A stretch of DNA of 47,817 bases from an uncultured Lachnoclostridium sp. (GCA_948330435.1 CAOJBY010000026.1:1-47817); one strand, 5' to 3'; positions 18,148 to 25,984 are shown, counted from the stretch's first letter. Made by a program: numbers and translations. Notes: generated from the sequence alone by a model not told the origin.

Positions 18148-20694
18148 TTATTTCAGATACTGTTCAAGGAGACGTGTGACCTCCTCCACATCAATGGGCT
18201 TTGCCATGTGGGCGTTCATGCCGCTGTCCAGACAGTGCCGGATGTCGTCGGCAAACACATCGGCACTCATGGCAAGGATGGGAATGTCGGCTGCATCCGC
18301 CCGATCAAGGGAACGGATGGTCTCGGTAGCTTCAAAGCCGGTCATCAGGGGCATCCGAAGATCCATGAGAATCGCATCATACCAGCCCTCGGGGGAACTC
18401 TCAAACTTTTCCAGACAGATCTTGCCATTTTCCGCCCAGTCCAGGGTAAGACCCAGCTCCGAGAGCAGCTCATTGGCAATCTCCCAGTTCAGATCATTAT
18501 CCTCTGCCAGGAGAACCCGTTTTCCCGTAAAGTCCACTGGAGCAGGGGGTTCCTCCGCCCCCATGTGCACTTCGTCTCCGGCAAACTGGCGGAGACCGAA
18601 GAAGAGAGTGGAACGGAACAGCGGCTTGGCAATGAAACCGCTGATTCCTGCTTCCATGGCTTCAAAGGTGAGCTCGCTGCGGTCGCCGGCAGAAATAAGG
18701 AGAATGGGAACCTCGCTGCCGCACCGTTCCCGAAGCCGTCTGGCCGTCTCCAGGCTGTCTGTCTGAAGCAGTGTCCGATCCAGAAGAATGATATGGTACT
18801 CCTGGTGCTGGGCCTGGCGTTTTTCTACCATCTTAAGGGCAGTGTCGCCGTCGGATGCCCAGTCTGCCTTGACACCCAGGGATTTTAAAGAGGTTACGGC
18901 ACTTTCGCAGACCATCTCATCGTCATCTATGATGAGAAGATTCCAGTCGGGAAGAACCATGTCCCCGTCCTGGTCAATGGCCTTTTCCATATCCAGGGTA
19001 ATGTGGAATTCCGTGCCCTTTCCGGGGGCACTGTCCACGGCGATGGTACCGCCCATGGCATCTACGATGTATTTGGTGATGGACATGCCAAGTCCGGCAC
19101 CCTCGGTCTTCTGCACCCGGGCATTGTCCTCCCGGATAAAGGATTCAAAGATTTTACTCTGAAATTCCTTTGTCATACCGATGCCGTTGTCTTTCACCCG
19201 CAGGTGAGTGCGGATATAGTGGCTGCCTAAAGGAGATGGCTCCTCATAGAGCACCACCTGAATGCTTCCGCCCTCCGGGGTGAACTTCACGGCATTTCCC
19301 AGAAGATTCAGGAGAATCTGGTTCAGTCTCAGGCTGTCACTGCAGACATTTTCTACGGAAATGTCCTGAATGTACACATTGAAATACTGCTGCTTTTCCC
19401 GAATCTGGGGCTGCATGATATTGACAATCCCCTGCATGATGTCCTTAAGGGAGATCTGTTCAATGTTCAGAGTCATTTTACCGCTTTCGATCTTGGACAT
19501 GTCCAGAACATCATTGATAAGGCCCAGAAGATGTCTGCTGGAGACGGTGATCTGCTTCAGGCAGTGCTGTACCTGCTGAGTATTGTCAATGTTGGCCGAT
19601 GCGATAGCTGTCATCCCCACGATGCCGTTCATGGGCGTGCGGATGTCATGGCTCATATTGGAGAGAAACTCGCTCTTGGCTTTGTTTGCCTGTTCGGCAG
19701 TCAGACGGGCGTCGTCCAGGGCACGAAGCTGTTTTTTGGTCAGCCGGAAATAGCCTGCGAATACCAGAAGCAGCGATCCCAGGACCAGGAGACAGCTTGC
19801 AAGGGCGGATACGTTCCATTCATTGCCCAGCTTGTCGATGGATCGGTCCAGTGCACCGTAGGGCATGGAGAGAATCAGATACCATTCGGAATCCGGCAGC
19901 CTGGAGCAGTAGAGATTCCGACGCTCGCCCTCAATGGAGATGGTGCTGGCGTACTCCTGATTCTGCTCCATGGCGGTCTTTATCTCATCCAGATATTGTG
20001 ATACGTTTTTTTCGGGAGTGTTGTCGTAGAGTTCTTTTATACGGTCAAAATAATTTTCCCCCTCCACGCCGCTTCCGTGGATGATGAAGCTTCCGTCCCG
20101 GCGGATAACCGAGTAGTTGATCATGGGATCGTCCATGGTGAGGGAGAGTGTCTCTCCTATGTAGCTGCTGGGCAGGCCGGCTACCAGGGCAAGACAGCTT
20201 TGACCATCACCCAGAGAATAGGCGGCGGGAATTCCCATGAGGATAATGTCATTTCCGAGAGCATCGGTTCCCACGGCCACCTTTCCCTCTCCGTTGCTTA
20301 AGGATTTTTGGAAAGCTTTCGGATCGGCCAGAGCCACCTGGGAGCCGTATATCATGTCAAAGAGACCCTCTTTGGTGTAGAAAGCCAGATAATTAAAACC
20401 TCTGGATCTGGCATTGTAGGTTAGGGATACCAGGGCGGAGGTGTCAACCTCTGAGCTGGCCGGGGGCACGGAATCTACCAGGGCCCCTACCTGCGAGAGA
20501 CGGAGTTCAATAATGGTTTTGAAGTGTGTCTCCACCTGCTTGCTCATGCCGGCCATATAGATTTCGCCGATTTCCTGGATGGTCCGGGCACTTCTGCCGT
20601 TCATGCGGGCGGCCAGGGAAGTGAAGACGAAAACACAGAAAATAGATACCAGGATGAGACTGGTGGTTAAAAATCGGGTCGTTTTATTTTTCAT
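18148..20694 (-). CDS. Hybrid sensor kinase with two receiver domains
   Basis: 848 residues from the ATG at 20692-20694, which has AGGAGG nine bases upstream; the open frame extends further but through promoter DNA. Helix one near 8-28, an extracellular dCache-like region (about 30-290), helix two near 295-318. HisKA with His349 (SNMSHDIRTPMNG), a HATPase domain (NLLGNAVKF, GAGLGMSI), receiver one (LLIIDDDEM ... ILLDRTLL) and receiver two (VLLAEDNDLN ... ILMDLRMPLMTG). No HPt or output domain, so the signal must leave through another protein. The binding lipoprotein gene follows directly. Confidence 0.92.
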   Translation of the reverse strand: MKNKTTRFLTTSLILVSIFCVFVFTSLAARMNGRSARTIQEIGEIYMAGMSKQVETHFKTIIELRLSQVGALVDSVPPASSEVDTSALVSLTYNARSRGFNYLAFYTKEGLFDMIYGSQVALADPKAFQKSLSNGEGKVAVGTDALGNDIILMGIPAAYSLGDGQSCLALVAGLPSSYIGETLSLTMDDPMINYSVIRRDGSFIIHGSGVEGENYFDRIKELYDNTPEKNVSQYLDEIKTAMEQNQEYASTISIEGERRNLYCSRLPDSEWYLILSMPYGALDRSIDKLGNEWNVSALASCLLVLGSLLLVFAGYFRLTKKQLRALDDARLTAEQANKAKSEFLSNMSHDIRTPMNGIVGMTAIASANIDNTQQVQHCLKQITVSSRHLLGLINDVLDMSKIESGKMTLNIEQISLKDIMQGIVNIMQPQIREKQQYFNVYIQDISVENVCSDSLRLNQILLNLLGNAVKFTPEGGSIQVVLYEEPSPLGSHYIRTHLRVKDNGIGMTKEFQSKIFESFIREDNARVQKTEGAGLGMSITKYIVDAMGGTIAVDSAPGKGTEFHITLDMEKAIDQDGDMVLPDWNLLIIDDDEMVCESAVTSLKSLGVKADWASDGDTALKMVEKRQAQHQEYHIILLDRTLLQTDSLETARRLRERCGSEVPILLISAGDRSELTFEAMEAGISGFIAKPLFRSTLFFGLRQFAGDEVHMGAEEPPAPVDFTGKRVLLAEDNDLNWEIANELLSELGLTLDWAENGKICLEKFESSPEGWYDAILMDLRMPLMTGFEATETIRSLDRADAADIPILAMSADVFADDIRHCLDSGMNAHMAKPIDVEEVTRLLEQYLK

Positions 20695-20711
20695 GCTTTG
20701 TAGCCTCCTGT

Positions 20712-20735
20712 TTAAAGTTCCGTAATATCCCTCAT
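20712..20735 (-). repeat. Covarying hairpin element, 3' end (copy H)
   Basis: Read on the minus strand: GAGGGATATTACGGAACT, then TTAAACAGGAGG, the ribosome binding site of the hybrid kinase. GGAACT occupies 20716-20721. The 5' arm is not clear; only a weak apex-like GGCCGAAATTTC stretch lies near 20790. Decayed or 5'-truncated copy, oriented with its gene. Confidence 0.5.
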
Positions 20736-20866
20736 TCAATTTATCATAAAAAGCAAAAAAAGTATAGTATAGGGAGCAGAAATTTCGGCCTGTGTCTTGG
20801 CCTGAGTCCGTACAATAACGGAAGTATTTTGAATAAAAATGAAAGTTCCGAAAATGCAAAAACCAG

Positions 20867-20895
20867 TTGACACCACTTGCGGGTTGTGTTAATAT
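20867..20895 (+). promoter_or_regulatory. infC: Promoter of infC-rpmI-rplT
   Basis: Consensus TTGACA (20867-20872), a 17-base spacer and TAATAT (20890-20895). Transcription should begin near 20901 and enter the structured leader. The kinase on the other strand is transcribed divergently from the same intergenic region. Confidence 0.8.
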
Positions 20896-20900
20896 ATTTG

Positions 20901-21049
20901 GGTGACAGCAAGCAGAGTATCCACTCTCACCTTAGCGTAGATAAGCGACTCGGGTTTATATCTGATTAAGATAAGGCATTTTGCGTGCTTTAAGATTCGG
21001 TATATTAAGTGGATAGTCTGACTATCCACTTTTTTTGGATATTTCTTTT
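20901..21049 (+). ncRNA. infC operon leader with terminator/antiterminator (L20-leader-like)
   Basis: A 5' hairpin can form from GGTGA (20901-20905) with TCACC (20927-20931), enclosing GAGT-ATCC-ACTC. A perfect 11-bp terminator follows: AAGTGGATAGT (21007-21017), loop CTG, ACTATCCACTT (21021-21031), then a U tract to 21036. TATCCACT (20918-20925), inside the first hairpin, is complementary to AGTGGATA in the terminator's 5' arm, so it can act as antiterminator. In Firmicutes ribosomal protein L20 represses this operon through such a leader; the exact Rfam class is inferred. Confidence 0.75.
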
Positions 21050-21064
21050 AAGGAGGGTATTACT

Positions 21065-21574
21065 ATTAGCGATTTAATGATTAACGAACAGATCCGTGAC
21101 AAGGAGGTCCGCTTAATTGGGGCCAATGGAGAGCAGCTTGGGATCATGTCCGCGAGGGATGCTATGAAGATTGCCAGAGAAGCAGAGCTTGATCTGGTAA
21201 AGGTTGCACCGACTGCGAAGCCGCCGGTATGTAAGATTATTGATTACGGCAAGTACAAGTATGAGATGGCACGCAAGGAAAAGGAAGCCAAGAAGAGACA
21301 GAAGATCATTGAGATCAAAGAGGTTCGTCTGTCACCCAATATTGATGACAATGATCTGAACACAAAGATAGGTGCAGCACGCAAGTTTATCCAGAAAGGC
21401 AACAAGGTGAAAGTGTCTTTGCGGTTCCGTGGCCGTGAGATGGCCCATATTCAGAACGGAAGACGTATTTTGGATGCATTTGCGGAGAAGATGTCCGACA
21501 TTGCGGTTGTGGAAAAAGCACCGAAGATGGAGGGACGTCAGATGTTGATGTTTTTAACAGAAAAGCGTCAGTAG
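21065..21574 (+). CDS. infC: Translation initiation factor IF-3
   Basis: 169 residues, reading (M)SDLMINEQIRDKEVRLIG. The start is ATT at 21065-21067: AAGGAGGG (21050-21057) lies seven bases before it, while the in-frame ATG at 21077 is 19 bases away. A non-AUG start is a hallmark of infC and lets IF-3 limit its own translation by rejecting weak initiation codons. The N-terminal domain, Lys-rich linker and C-terminal domain (VSLRFRGREM) are complete. First gene of the operon with L35 and L20. Confidence 0.97.
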   Translation: MSDLMINEQIRDKEVRLIGANGEQLGIMSARDAMKIAREAELDLVKVAPTAKPPVCKIIDYGKYKYEMARKEKEAKKRQKIIEIKEVRLSPNIDDNDLNTKIGAARKFIQKGNKVKVSLRFRGREMAHIQNGRRILDAFAEKMSDIAVVEKAPKMEGRQMLMFLTEKRQ

Positions 21575-21649
21575 ATTTTGGGAATCACCTGCATGCAGGA
21601 ATGATTTTATAGAGTATGAAAAGAAACTATGACAGGAGGAGTATATAAA

Positions 21650-21847
21650 ATGCCAAAAATGAAGACAAGCAGAGCTGCTGCAAAGCGTTTCCACAAGACA
21701 GGAACCGGCAAGTTAAAGAGAATGAAAGCGTATAAGAGCCATATCTTAACCAAGAAATCTCAGAAGAGAAAGAGAAATCTGAGGAAAGCAACCATTACAG
21801 ATGCAACCAATGTTAAGAACATGAAGAAGATCTTACCATATCTGTAA
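21650..21847 (+). CDS. rpmI: Ribosomal protein L35
   Basis: 65 residues, MPKMKTSRAAAKRFHKTGTG, very basic, with the usual length and the conserved C-terminus (KKILPY). AGGAGG stands before the ATG. A longer frame from 21629 would include the ribosome binding site and is rejected. Middle gene of infC-rpmI-rplT, controlled by the upstream leader. Confidence 0.98.
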   Translation: MPKMKTSRAAAKRFHKTGTGKLKRMKAYKSHILTKKSQKRKRNLRKATITDATNVKNMKKILPYL

Positions 21848-21877
21848 GAGCAGGAAATTTCAAGGAGGAGAGAAAAA

Positions 21878-22234
21878 ATGGCAAGAATTAAAGGCGGCTT
21901 AGGTGCCAAGAAAAGACATAACAGAGTATTAAAGCTGGCAAAGGGTTACAGAGGAGCCAGAAGTAAGCAGTACAGAGTAGCAAAGCAGTCAGTTATGAGA
22001 GCACTGACCAGTTCTTATGCAGGAAGAAAGCAGAAGAAGCGTCAGTTCAGACAGCTCTGGATCGCACGTATCAATGCGGCGGCCAGAATGAACGGCTTAT
22101 CCTACAGCAAGTTCATGCACGGACTGAAGCTGGCAGAGGTTCAGCTGGATCGTAAGATTCTGGCTGACATGGCAGTGAACGACGCAGCAGGCTTTGCATC
22201 CTTAGTAGAGCTGGCAAAGGGCAAGCTGGCGTAA
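21878..22234 (+). CDS. rplT: Ribosomal protein L20
   Basis: 118 residues, MARIKGGLGAKKRHNRVLK..., complete, with the conserved QFRQLWIARINAA segment. L20 binds 23S rRNA early in 50S assembly and in Firmicutes also binds the operon leader to repress it. CAAGGAGGAG precedes the ATG. A strong terminator follows at 22261. Confidence 0.98.
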   Translation: MARIKGGLGAKKRHNRVLKLAKGYRGARSKQYRVAKQSVMRALTSSYAGRKQKKRQFRQLWIARINAAARMNGLSYSKFMHGLKLAEVQLDRKILADMAVNDAAGFASLVELAKGKLA

Positions 22235-22260
22235 GGGAGAATATTAGAGCAAGAGAAAGA

Positions 22261-22309
22261 GCCATTGCGAAACAGGGGAGAGATCGCCTGTGGGCAGTGG
22301 CCTTTTTAT
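22261..22309 (+). terminator. Terminator of infC-rpmI-rplT
   Basis: GCCATTGC (22261-22268) pairs with GCAGTGGC (22294-22301), with an inner ACAGG/CCTGT stem, followed by a T5 run (22303-22307). The next promoter's -35 box begins immediately after, at 22310. Confidence 0.8.
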
Positions 22310-22363
22310 TTGACAAATAAAAGAAGAGTGCTATAATTAGCAGTGTATCAAGGAGAGTGCTAA
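22310..22363 (+). promoter_or_regulatory. Promoter with CIRCE-like (HrcA) operator
   Basis: TTGACA (22310-22315), a 16-base spacer, TATAAT (22332-22337). Overlapping the -10 box is TTAGCAGTG - nine bases - GAGTGCTAA (22337-22345, 22355-22363). The CIRCE consensus is TTAGCACTC-N9-GAGTGCTAA, so the left half matches at seven of nine bases and the right half at all nine. A further GAGTGCTA lies at 22326-22333. No chaperone gene follows; the first full gene is the His-rich GTPase. The ATG at 22362 (overlapping the operator) starts only a seven-codon frame (MKTVISS). Confidence 0.65.
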
Positions 22364-22365
22364 TG

Positions 22366-22432
22366 AAAACAGTAATATCCAGTTGATGACTAATTGTTTC
22401 TGGAAAAAGGGGCAGAGCGGATATTGCGAAAC
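22366..22432 (+). repeat. Covarying hairpin element, short variant (copy C)
   Basis: GTAATATCC (22372-22380) pairs with GGATATTGC (22419-22427) over nine positions; the usual middle stem and apex are replaced by a shorter unrelated stretch. It begins with AAAACAG like the other copies and ends with GAAACTT. The ribosome binding site (GAGGG) is somewhat further downstream here than in other copies. Confidence 0.6.
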
Positions 22433-22459
22433 TTCATATTAAGAAAGAGGGAATAGAAC

Positions 22460-23509
22460 ATGACAGAGATTACCATTATCTCCGGTTTTCTGGGAGCCGG
22501 AAAGACAACCCTTATCAAGAAGCTTCTGGAGGAAGCTTTTCAGGGGGAGAAGATTGTATTGATTGAAAATGAATTCGGTGAGATTGGAATTGACGGCGGT
22601 TTTCTGAAAGATGCAGGAATCCAGGTAAACGAGATGAATTCCGGCTGCATCTGCTGCTCTCTGGTGGGAGATTTCGGTACTGCCTTAAGGGAGGTGCTGG
22701 ATACCTATGCACCGGATCGGATTCTCATTGAGCCGTCAGGCGTAGGCAAGCTGTCCGACGTGGTAAAGGCTGTGGAAAATGTGGCAGGCTCCATGGATGT
22801 CCACATTGACAGCTCTATTGTTGTGGTGGATGGAAAGAAGTGCAAGATGTATATGAAGAACTTCGGCGAATTCTTCAATAACCAGGTGGAGCATGCGGGA
22901 ACCATAGTCATAAGCAGAACCCAGAGCATGACGGATGAGAAGCTGGAGGAGTGTGCGGCACTGCTTCGGGAGCACAATGCACATGCCACCATGATCACTA
23001 CACCCTGGGATGAATTGGACGGAAAGCAGATTCTGGCGGCCATGCACCATGCGGAGCTTAAGATGGAGGAGCATGAGCATCACCACCATGAAGAATGCGG
23101 GCATGAGCACCACCACCATGAAGAAGAATGCGGACATGACCACCATCACGAACATGACGAGCACTGTACCTGCGGCTGCCATGATCACGACCATCATCAC
23201 CATCATGATCACGAGGGCCATCATCATGCGGACGAGGTATTTACCAGTTGGGGCGTAGAGACGGCTCACAAATATACGGCAGAAGAACTGCAGCAGATCC
23301 TGGAGGAATTGGGCGGTTCTGAAAAATACGGTGTCATTCTCCGTGCCAAGGGTATCATTCCCGGTACGGACGGCGGCTGGATGCAGTTTGACTTTGTGCC
23401 CGAGGAGTATGAGGTACGTGGAGGAAGCCCCGATTATACGGGACGGCTTTGTGTTATTGGATCCGGGCTTAACGAAGAAGCCTTAAAAGAATTGTTTCAT
23501 GTAGTATAA
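22460..23509 (+). CDS. CobW/COG0523 GTPase with a His-rich metal-binding insert
   Basis: 349 residues. Walker A is GFLGAGKT (9-16). The metal site GCICC gives the family's CxCC (Cys63, 65, 66). The base-recognition motif is SRTQ instead of NKxD. Residues 205-256 contain 27 histidines plus several Cys/Asp/Glu, consistent with binding zinc, nickel or cobalt. COG0523 proteins are GTP-driven metallochaperones. The start (22460) has AGAGGG upstream. It lies behind a CIRCE-like promoter and before a second CobW-like gene, from which it is separated by two hairpin elements. Metal identity cannot be read from sequence. Confidence 0.9.
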   Translation: MTEITIISGFLGAGKTTLIKKLLEEAFQGEKIVLIENEFGEIGIDGGFLKDAGIQVNEMNSGCICCSLVGDFGTALREVLDTYAPDRILIEPSGVGKLSDVVKAVENVAGSMDVHIDSSIVVVDGKKCKMYMKNFGEFFNNQVEHAGTIVISRTQSMTDEKLEECAALLREHNAHATMITTPWDELDGKQILAAMHHAELKMEEHEHHHHEECGHEHHHHEEECGHDHHHEHDEHCTCGCHDHDHHHHHDHEGHHHADEVFTSWGVETAHKYTAEELQQILEELGGSEKYGVILRAKGIIPGTDGGWMQFDFVPEEYEVRGGSPDYTGRLCVIGSGLNEEALKELFHVV

Positions 23510-23514
23510 TAAAC

Positions 23515-23730
23515 TGGAAACAGCAGGACATAGGCAGTGCATAGAAGAATTTACGGACGCATCTTTTGGCGGCCGGAAATTCTTCTCTCAAAGATGTGCT
23601 GCCTGTGTCCTGCGGAACTGGAATCAGTAATATCCCTCAAAGTGCACAAGTCAATTTACAGGCACATGTATTTGTGACTGGGAATTGACTTCATACGGGT
23701 GTACTTTGAGGGATATTACGGAACTGGAAT
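23515..23730 (+). repeat. Covarying hairpin elements in tandem (copies D1 and D2)
   Basis: D1: an outer stem of 20 consecutive pairs including three G-T (23523-23542 with 23594-23613) and a perfect 10-bp inner stem AGAAGAATTT/AAATTCTTCT (23543, 23577). D2: a perfect 17-bp outer stem (23627-23643 with 23703-23719) and a perfect 9-bp inner stem AAGTCAATT/AATTGACTT (23648, 23683). The two outer stems differ in sequence. Each ends with CGGAACTGGAAT; D2's end runs into AGGAG for the gene at 23741. They fill almost the whole gap between the two GTPase genes. Confidence 0.8.
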
Positions 23731-23740
23731 AGGAGCAATT

Positions 23741-24691
23741 ATGAGTTTTTTAAATAAAGTACCTGTTTATGTGGTAAACGGATTTTTGGAAAGCGGCAAG
23801 ACTTCTTTTGTCCAGGAAACCCTGTCAGATCCTTATTTTTCCGACGGCGGCAAGACGCTCCTCATCGTCTGCGAGGAGGGGGAAGAAGAGTACGACAGCC
23901 ATATTCTGGAATCCTACGACACGGTTATGACAGTTGTGGAGGGAAAGGCGGAATTCACCCCGGAAGTCCTGGAGGACTGTCGGAAAGAATACAAGCCAAC
24001 CCAGGTTATGATCGAGTACAACGGCATGTGGGGCATGCAGCATCTTCGGGAAATGCAGCTCCCCAGAGGATGGTTTCTGGCCCAGGGCATTACCCTGGTG
24101 GATGCCACAACCTTTGATCTGTACATGCAGAATATGAAGTCCCTTTTCATGGATATGGTGCAGGATTCCGATCTGGTCATTTTCAACCGCTGCAAGGAGG
24201 GAACCAAGGCGGCATCCTATAAGCGGAACATCCGGGCGGCCAATCCCAGGGCCCAGGTGGAATTTGAGCAGGAGGGCGGAGAACTCTTTGAATACGAGGA
24301 AGAGCTTCCCTTTGATCTGAATGCGGATATCATCGACATCGGGGATATTGACTACGGCATCTGGTATCTGGATGCCATGGATCATCCGGAGCATTACGCA
24401 GGTAAGACTGTTCGCTTTAAAGCCATGGTCATGCGGCCAAAGGAATTGGAGGCAGGATACTTTGTACCGGGCCGCCGTGCCATGACCTGCTGTGCGGACG
24501 ATACCGTGTTTTTAGGCTTCCTGTGCAAGTCCCAGAATGTAGATAAGCTCCGCAACCGCCAGTGGCTCACGGTCACCGCCAAGGTAAAAGTGGAGACCCG
24601 GAAAGAATATTCCGGCGAGGAGGGGCCGGTGCTTTACACCAGGGCTTTAAAGTCCGTGGAGAAGCCAGAGGAAGAGATGGTATATTTCTAG
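23741..24691 (+). CDS. CobW-like GTPase fused to a DUF1980/YcgQ-like C-terminal domain
   Basis: 316 residues from the ATG at 23741 (AGGAG upstream, inside the repeat's end). The N-terminal P-loop is GFLESGKT (14-21). There is no CxCC, and the NKxD position reads NRCK. After about residue 225 a separate domain (KTVRFKAMVMRP ... RAMTCCADDTVFLGFLC ... RQWLTVTAKV) resembles the C-terminal domain of the TIGR03943/DUF1980 family, which usually accompanies a DUF318 permease. Paired with the His-rich GTPase it suggests a two-protein metal-handling device. The fusion assignment is from motif memory. Confidence 0.75.
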   Translation: MSFLNKVPVYVVNGFLESGKTSFVQETLSDPYFSDGGKTLLIVCEEGEEEYDSHILESYDTVMTVVEGKAEFTPEVLEDCRKEYKPTQVMIEYNGMWGMQHLREMQLPRGWFLAQGITLVDATTFDLYMQNMKSLFMDMVQDSDLVIFNRCKEGTKAASYKRNIRAANPRAQVEFEQEGGELFEYEEELPFDLNADIIDIGDIDYGIWYLDAMDHPEHYAGKTVRFKAMVMRPKELEAGYFVPGRRAMTCCADDTVFLGFLCKSQNVDKLRNRQWLTVTAKVKVETRKEYSGEEGPVLYTRALKSVEKPEEEMVYF

Positions 24692-24716
24692 TATAACTTA
24701 ATATTCGTTATACTAG
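24688..24716. repeat. Identical small hairpin, copy 1
   Basis: CTAGTATAAC (24688-24697), loop TTAATATTC, GTTATACTAG (24707-24716): perfect 10-bp stem. It includes the TAG stop of the GTPase gene (24689-24691). The same 29 bases recur at 30248-30276. Confidence 0.7.
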
Positions 24717-24735
24717 GCAGCAGGGAGAACGGAAG

Positions 24736-25080
24736 ATGACAAGACTCTTGCAGGTTTGGTTAGGATTTCGGTTATACGTAACATGTAATTATCTTTATGA
24801 TATGGTCAGTAAGGCGATAGTTCTGCGTATTTTTTGGACATCACCGTTCAATATAGTCATAGCTATTGTCTATGTGTTAGATATAATTGGAATGGCGGTA
24901 CTCTTTGCAAAGCATAAGAAAATAGGCTTTTACTTAATGCTTGCATCATCCGCATTAGCGTTTGTAATTGCATTATGTATGGGAGAGCACTCGCTGATTG
25001 CACTCGGGCGAGCAATAGGAGTGGTGCCAATGACAATCACATATCTTCTGATGGCAAAAAGGTGGAATGAATTTTCCTGA
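24736..25080 (+). CDS. Small integral membrane protein, unknown function
   Basis: 114 residues with three to four hydrophobic helices (about 22-30, 36-56, 64-82, 88-107) and no recognisable domain. GGGAG precedes the ATG. Base use is more A/T-rich than its neighbours, which may mark an acquired gene. Its TGA abuts the stop of the convergent LysR gene with no gap. Confidence 0.65.
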   Translation: MTRLLQVWLGFRLYVTCNYLYDMVSKAIVLRIFWTSPFNIVIAIVYVLDIIGMAVLFAKHKKIGFYLMLASSALAFVIALCMGEHSLIALGRAIGVVPMTITYLLMAKRWNEFS

Positions 25081-25971
25081 TCACCAAACCTCCGGCCGCC
25101 GATACTGCAGCAGCAGATTTTTCAGATGAAGCATAGAATCCGTAAGGATCTTATCCTTATGATAAACCAGGTTAAAGGTGCGGTTCCACGCATGCTCCGG
25201 ATGGGGCAGCATGTGGATCGTGCCTTTTTGCAGTTCTTCCTCAATGAGCCGCACGGAAATCACAGCCATACAGTGATTGGAGAGAATGGCATGCTTCATG
25301 GCTTCCGGAAAGGGTGCTTCGATCCGGCAGCGAATCTGAATGTGATTGGCCTGGAGATAATCTTCAAAAAGGGCCCGTGTACCGCTTCCCTTTTCACGCA
25401 TGACAAAGTCCAGCCCCTCCAGATCCGAAGGCTGAAAGGAGGTAAGGGAAGCAAAGGGATGGTCCTTGCTGCAGGCCAGAACCAGATAATCCTCCACCAT
25501 GGGGATACTGATGAGATCCGGGCTTTTGATCACACCCTCTACAATCCCCGCATCCAATTCCGATCTCAGCAGCTTTTCCTCGATCACAGCCGTATTTGCA
25601 ATGAAAGAGAACGTATCCACCAATGGCCGCCCCTGCCGGAAGTCCTCCAAAAGAGAGGGAAGCAGGCAGGACCCCACCGTAACCGTAGCCCCGATCCGAA
25701 AATGCTCCGTTCGGGTGCAGTTTTCCATGCGAAGCTCCAGATCGTCAAAGGCCCGGACAGTGTTTCGGGCCATTTCCAGAAGCTCACGTCCGGTCTCCGT
25801 AATATAGAGACGCTTGGACAGCCGGTCAAACAGCTTCGTGTGGTAGTGCTCTTCCAGCTCGTGAATGGCCTGGCTGATGGTGGGCTGGGCCAGATACAGC
25901 TTCTTTGCCGCAAGGCTCATCTTCCCGGTCTCTGCTACTGCAATAAATATTTTTAAATGACGGATGGTCAT
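25081..25971 (-). CDS. LysR-family transcriptional regulator (CysL/YeiE-like)
   Basis: 296 residues. The N-terminal winged helix (1-60) has LAAKKLYLAQPTISQAIHELE, and the effector domain (about 90-290) is complete. Proteins of this type, CysL in Bacillus and YeiE in enterobacteria, control sulfite or sulfur genes; YeiE is linked to yeiH. A sulfite reductase and a YeiH homologue lie 5-7 kb downstream, making these plausible targets, possibly through the inverted repeat at 28518-28560. AACAGGAG stands before the start, behind a hairpin-element end. Confidence 0.88.
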   Translation of the reverse strand: MTIRHLKIFIAVAETGKMSLAAKKLYLAQPTISQAIHELEEHYHTKLFDRLSKRLYITETGRELLEMARNTVRAFDDLELRMENCTRTEHFRIGATVTVGSCLLPSLLEDFRQGRPLVDTFSFIANTAVIEEKLLRSELDAGIVEGVIKSPDLISIPMVEDYLVLACSKDHPFASLTSFQPSDLEGLDFVMREKGSGTRALFEDYLQANHIQIRCRIEAPFPEAMKHAILSNHCMAVISVRLIEEELQKGTIHMLPHPEHAWNRTFNLVYHKDKILTDSMLHLKNLLLQYRRPEVW

Positions 25972-25984
25972 AATCGGGTCTCCT

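Noticed and set aside
21035..21064. IF-3 starting upstream at 21035
   Set aside because: That frame begins inside the terminator T-run and before the ribosome binding site; the ATT at 21065 fits length and spacing.
22736..23269. A Met/Val-rich minus-strand protein
   Set aside because: It is the complement of the His-rich codons (CAC/CAT) of the GTPase; no start signals.
23515..23730. The hairpin elements as integron attC sites
   Set aside because: They are structured and variable like attC, but the conserved end CGGAACT does not fit the RYYYAAC/GTTRRRY core, and there is no integrase or cassette array.
23515..23730. A short CRISPR-like array
   Set aside because: Only two units, each palindromic over its whole length with no regular repeat-spacer pattern and no cas genes.
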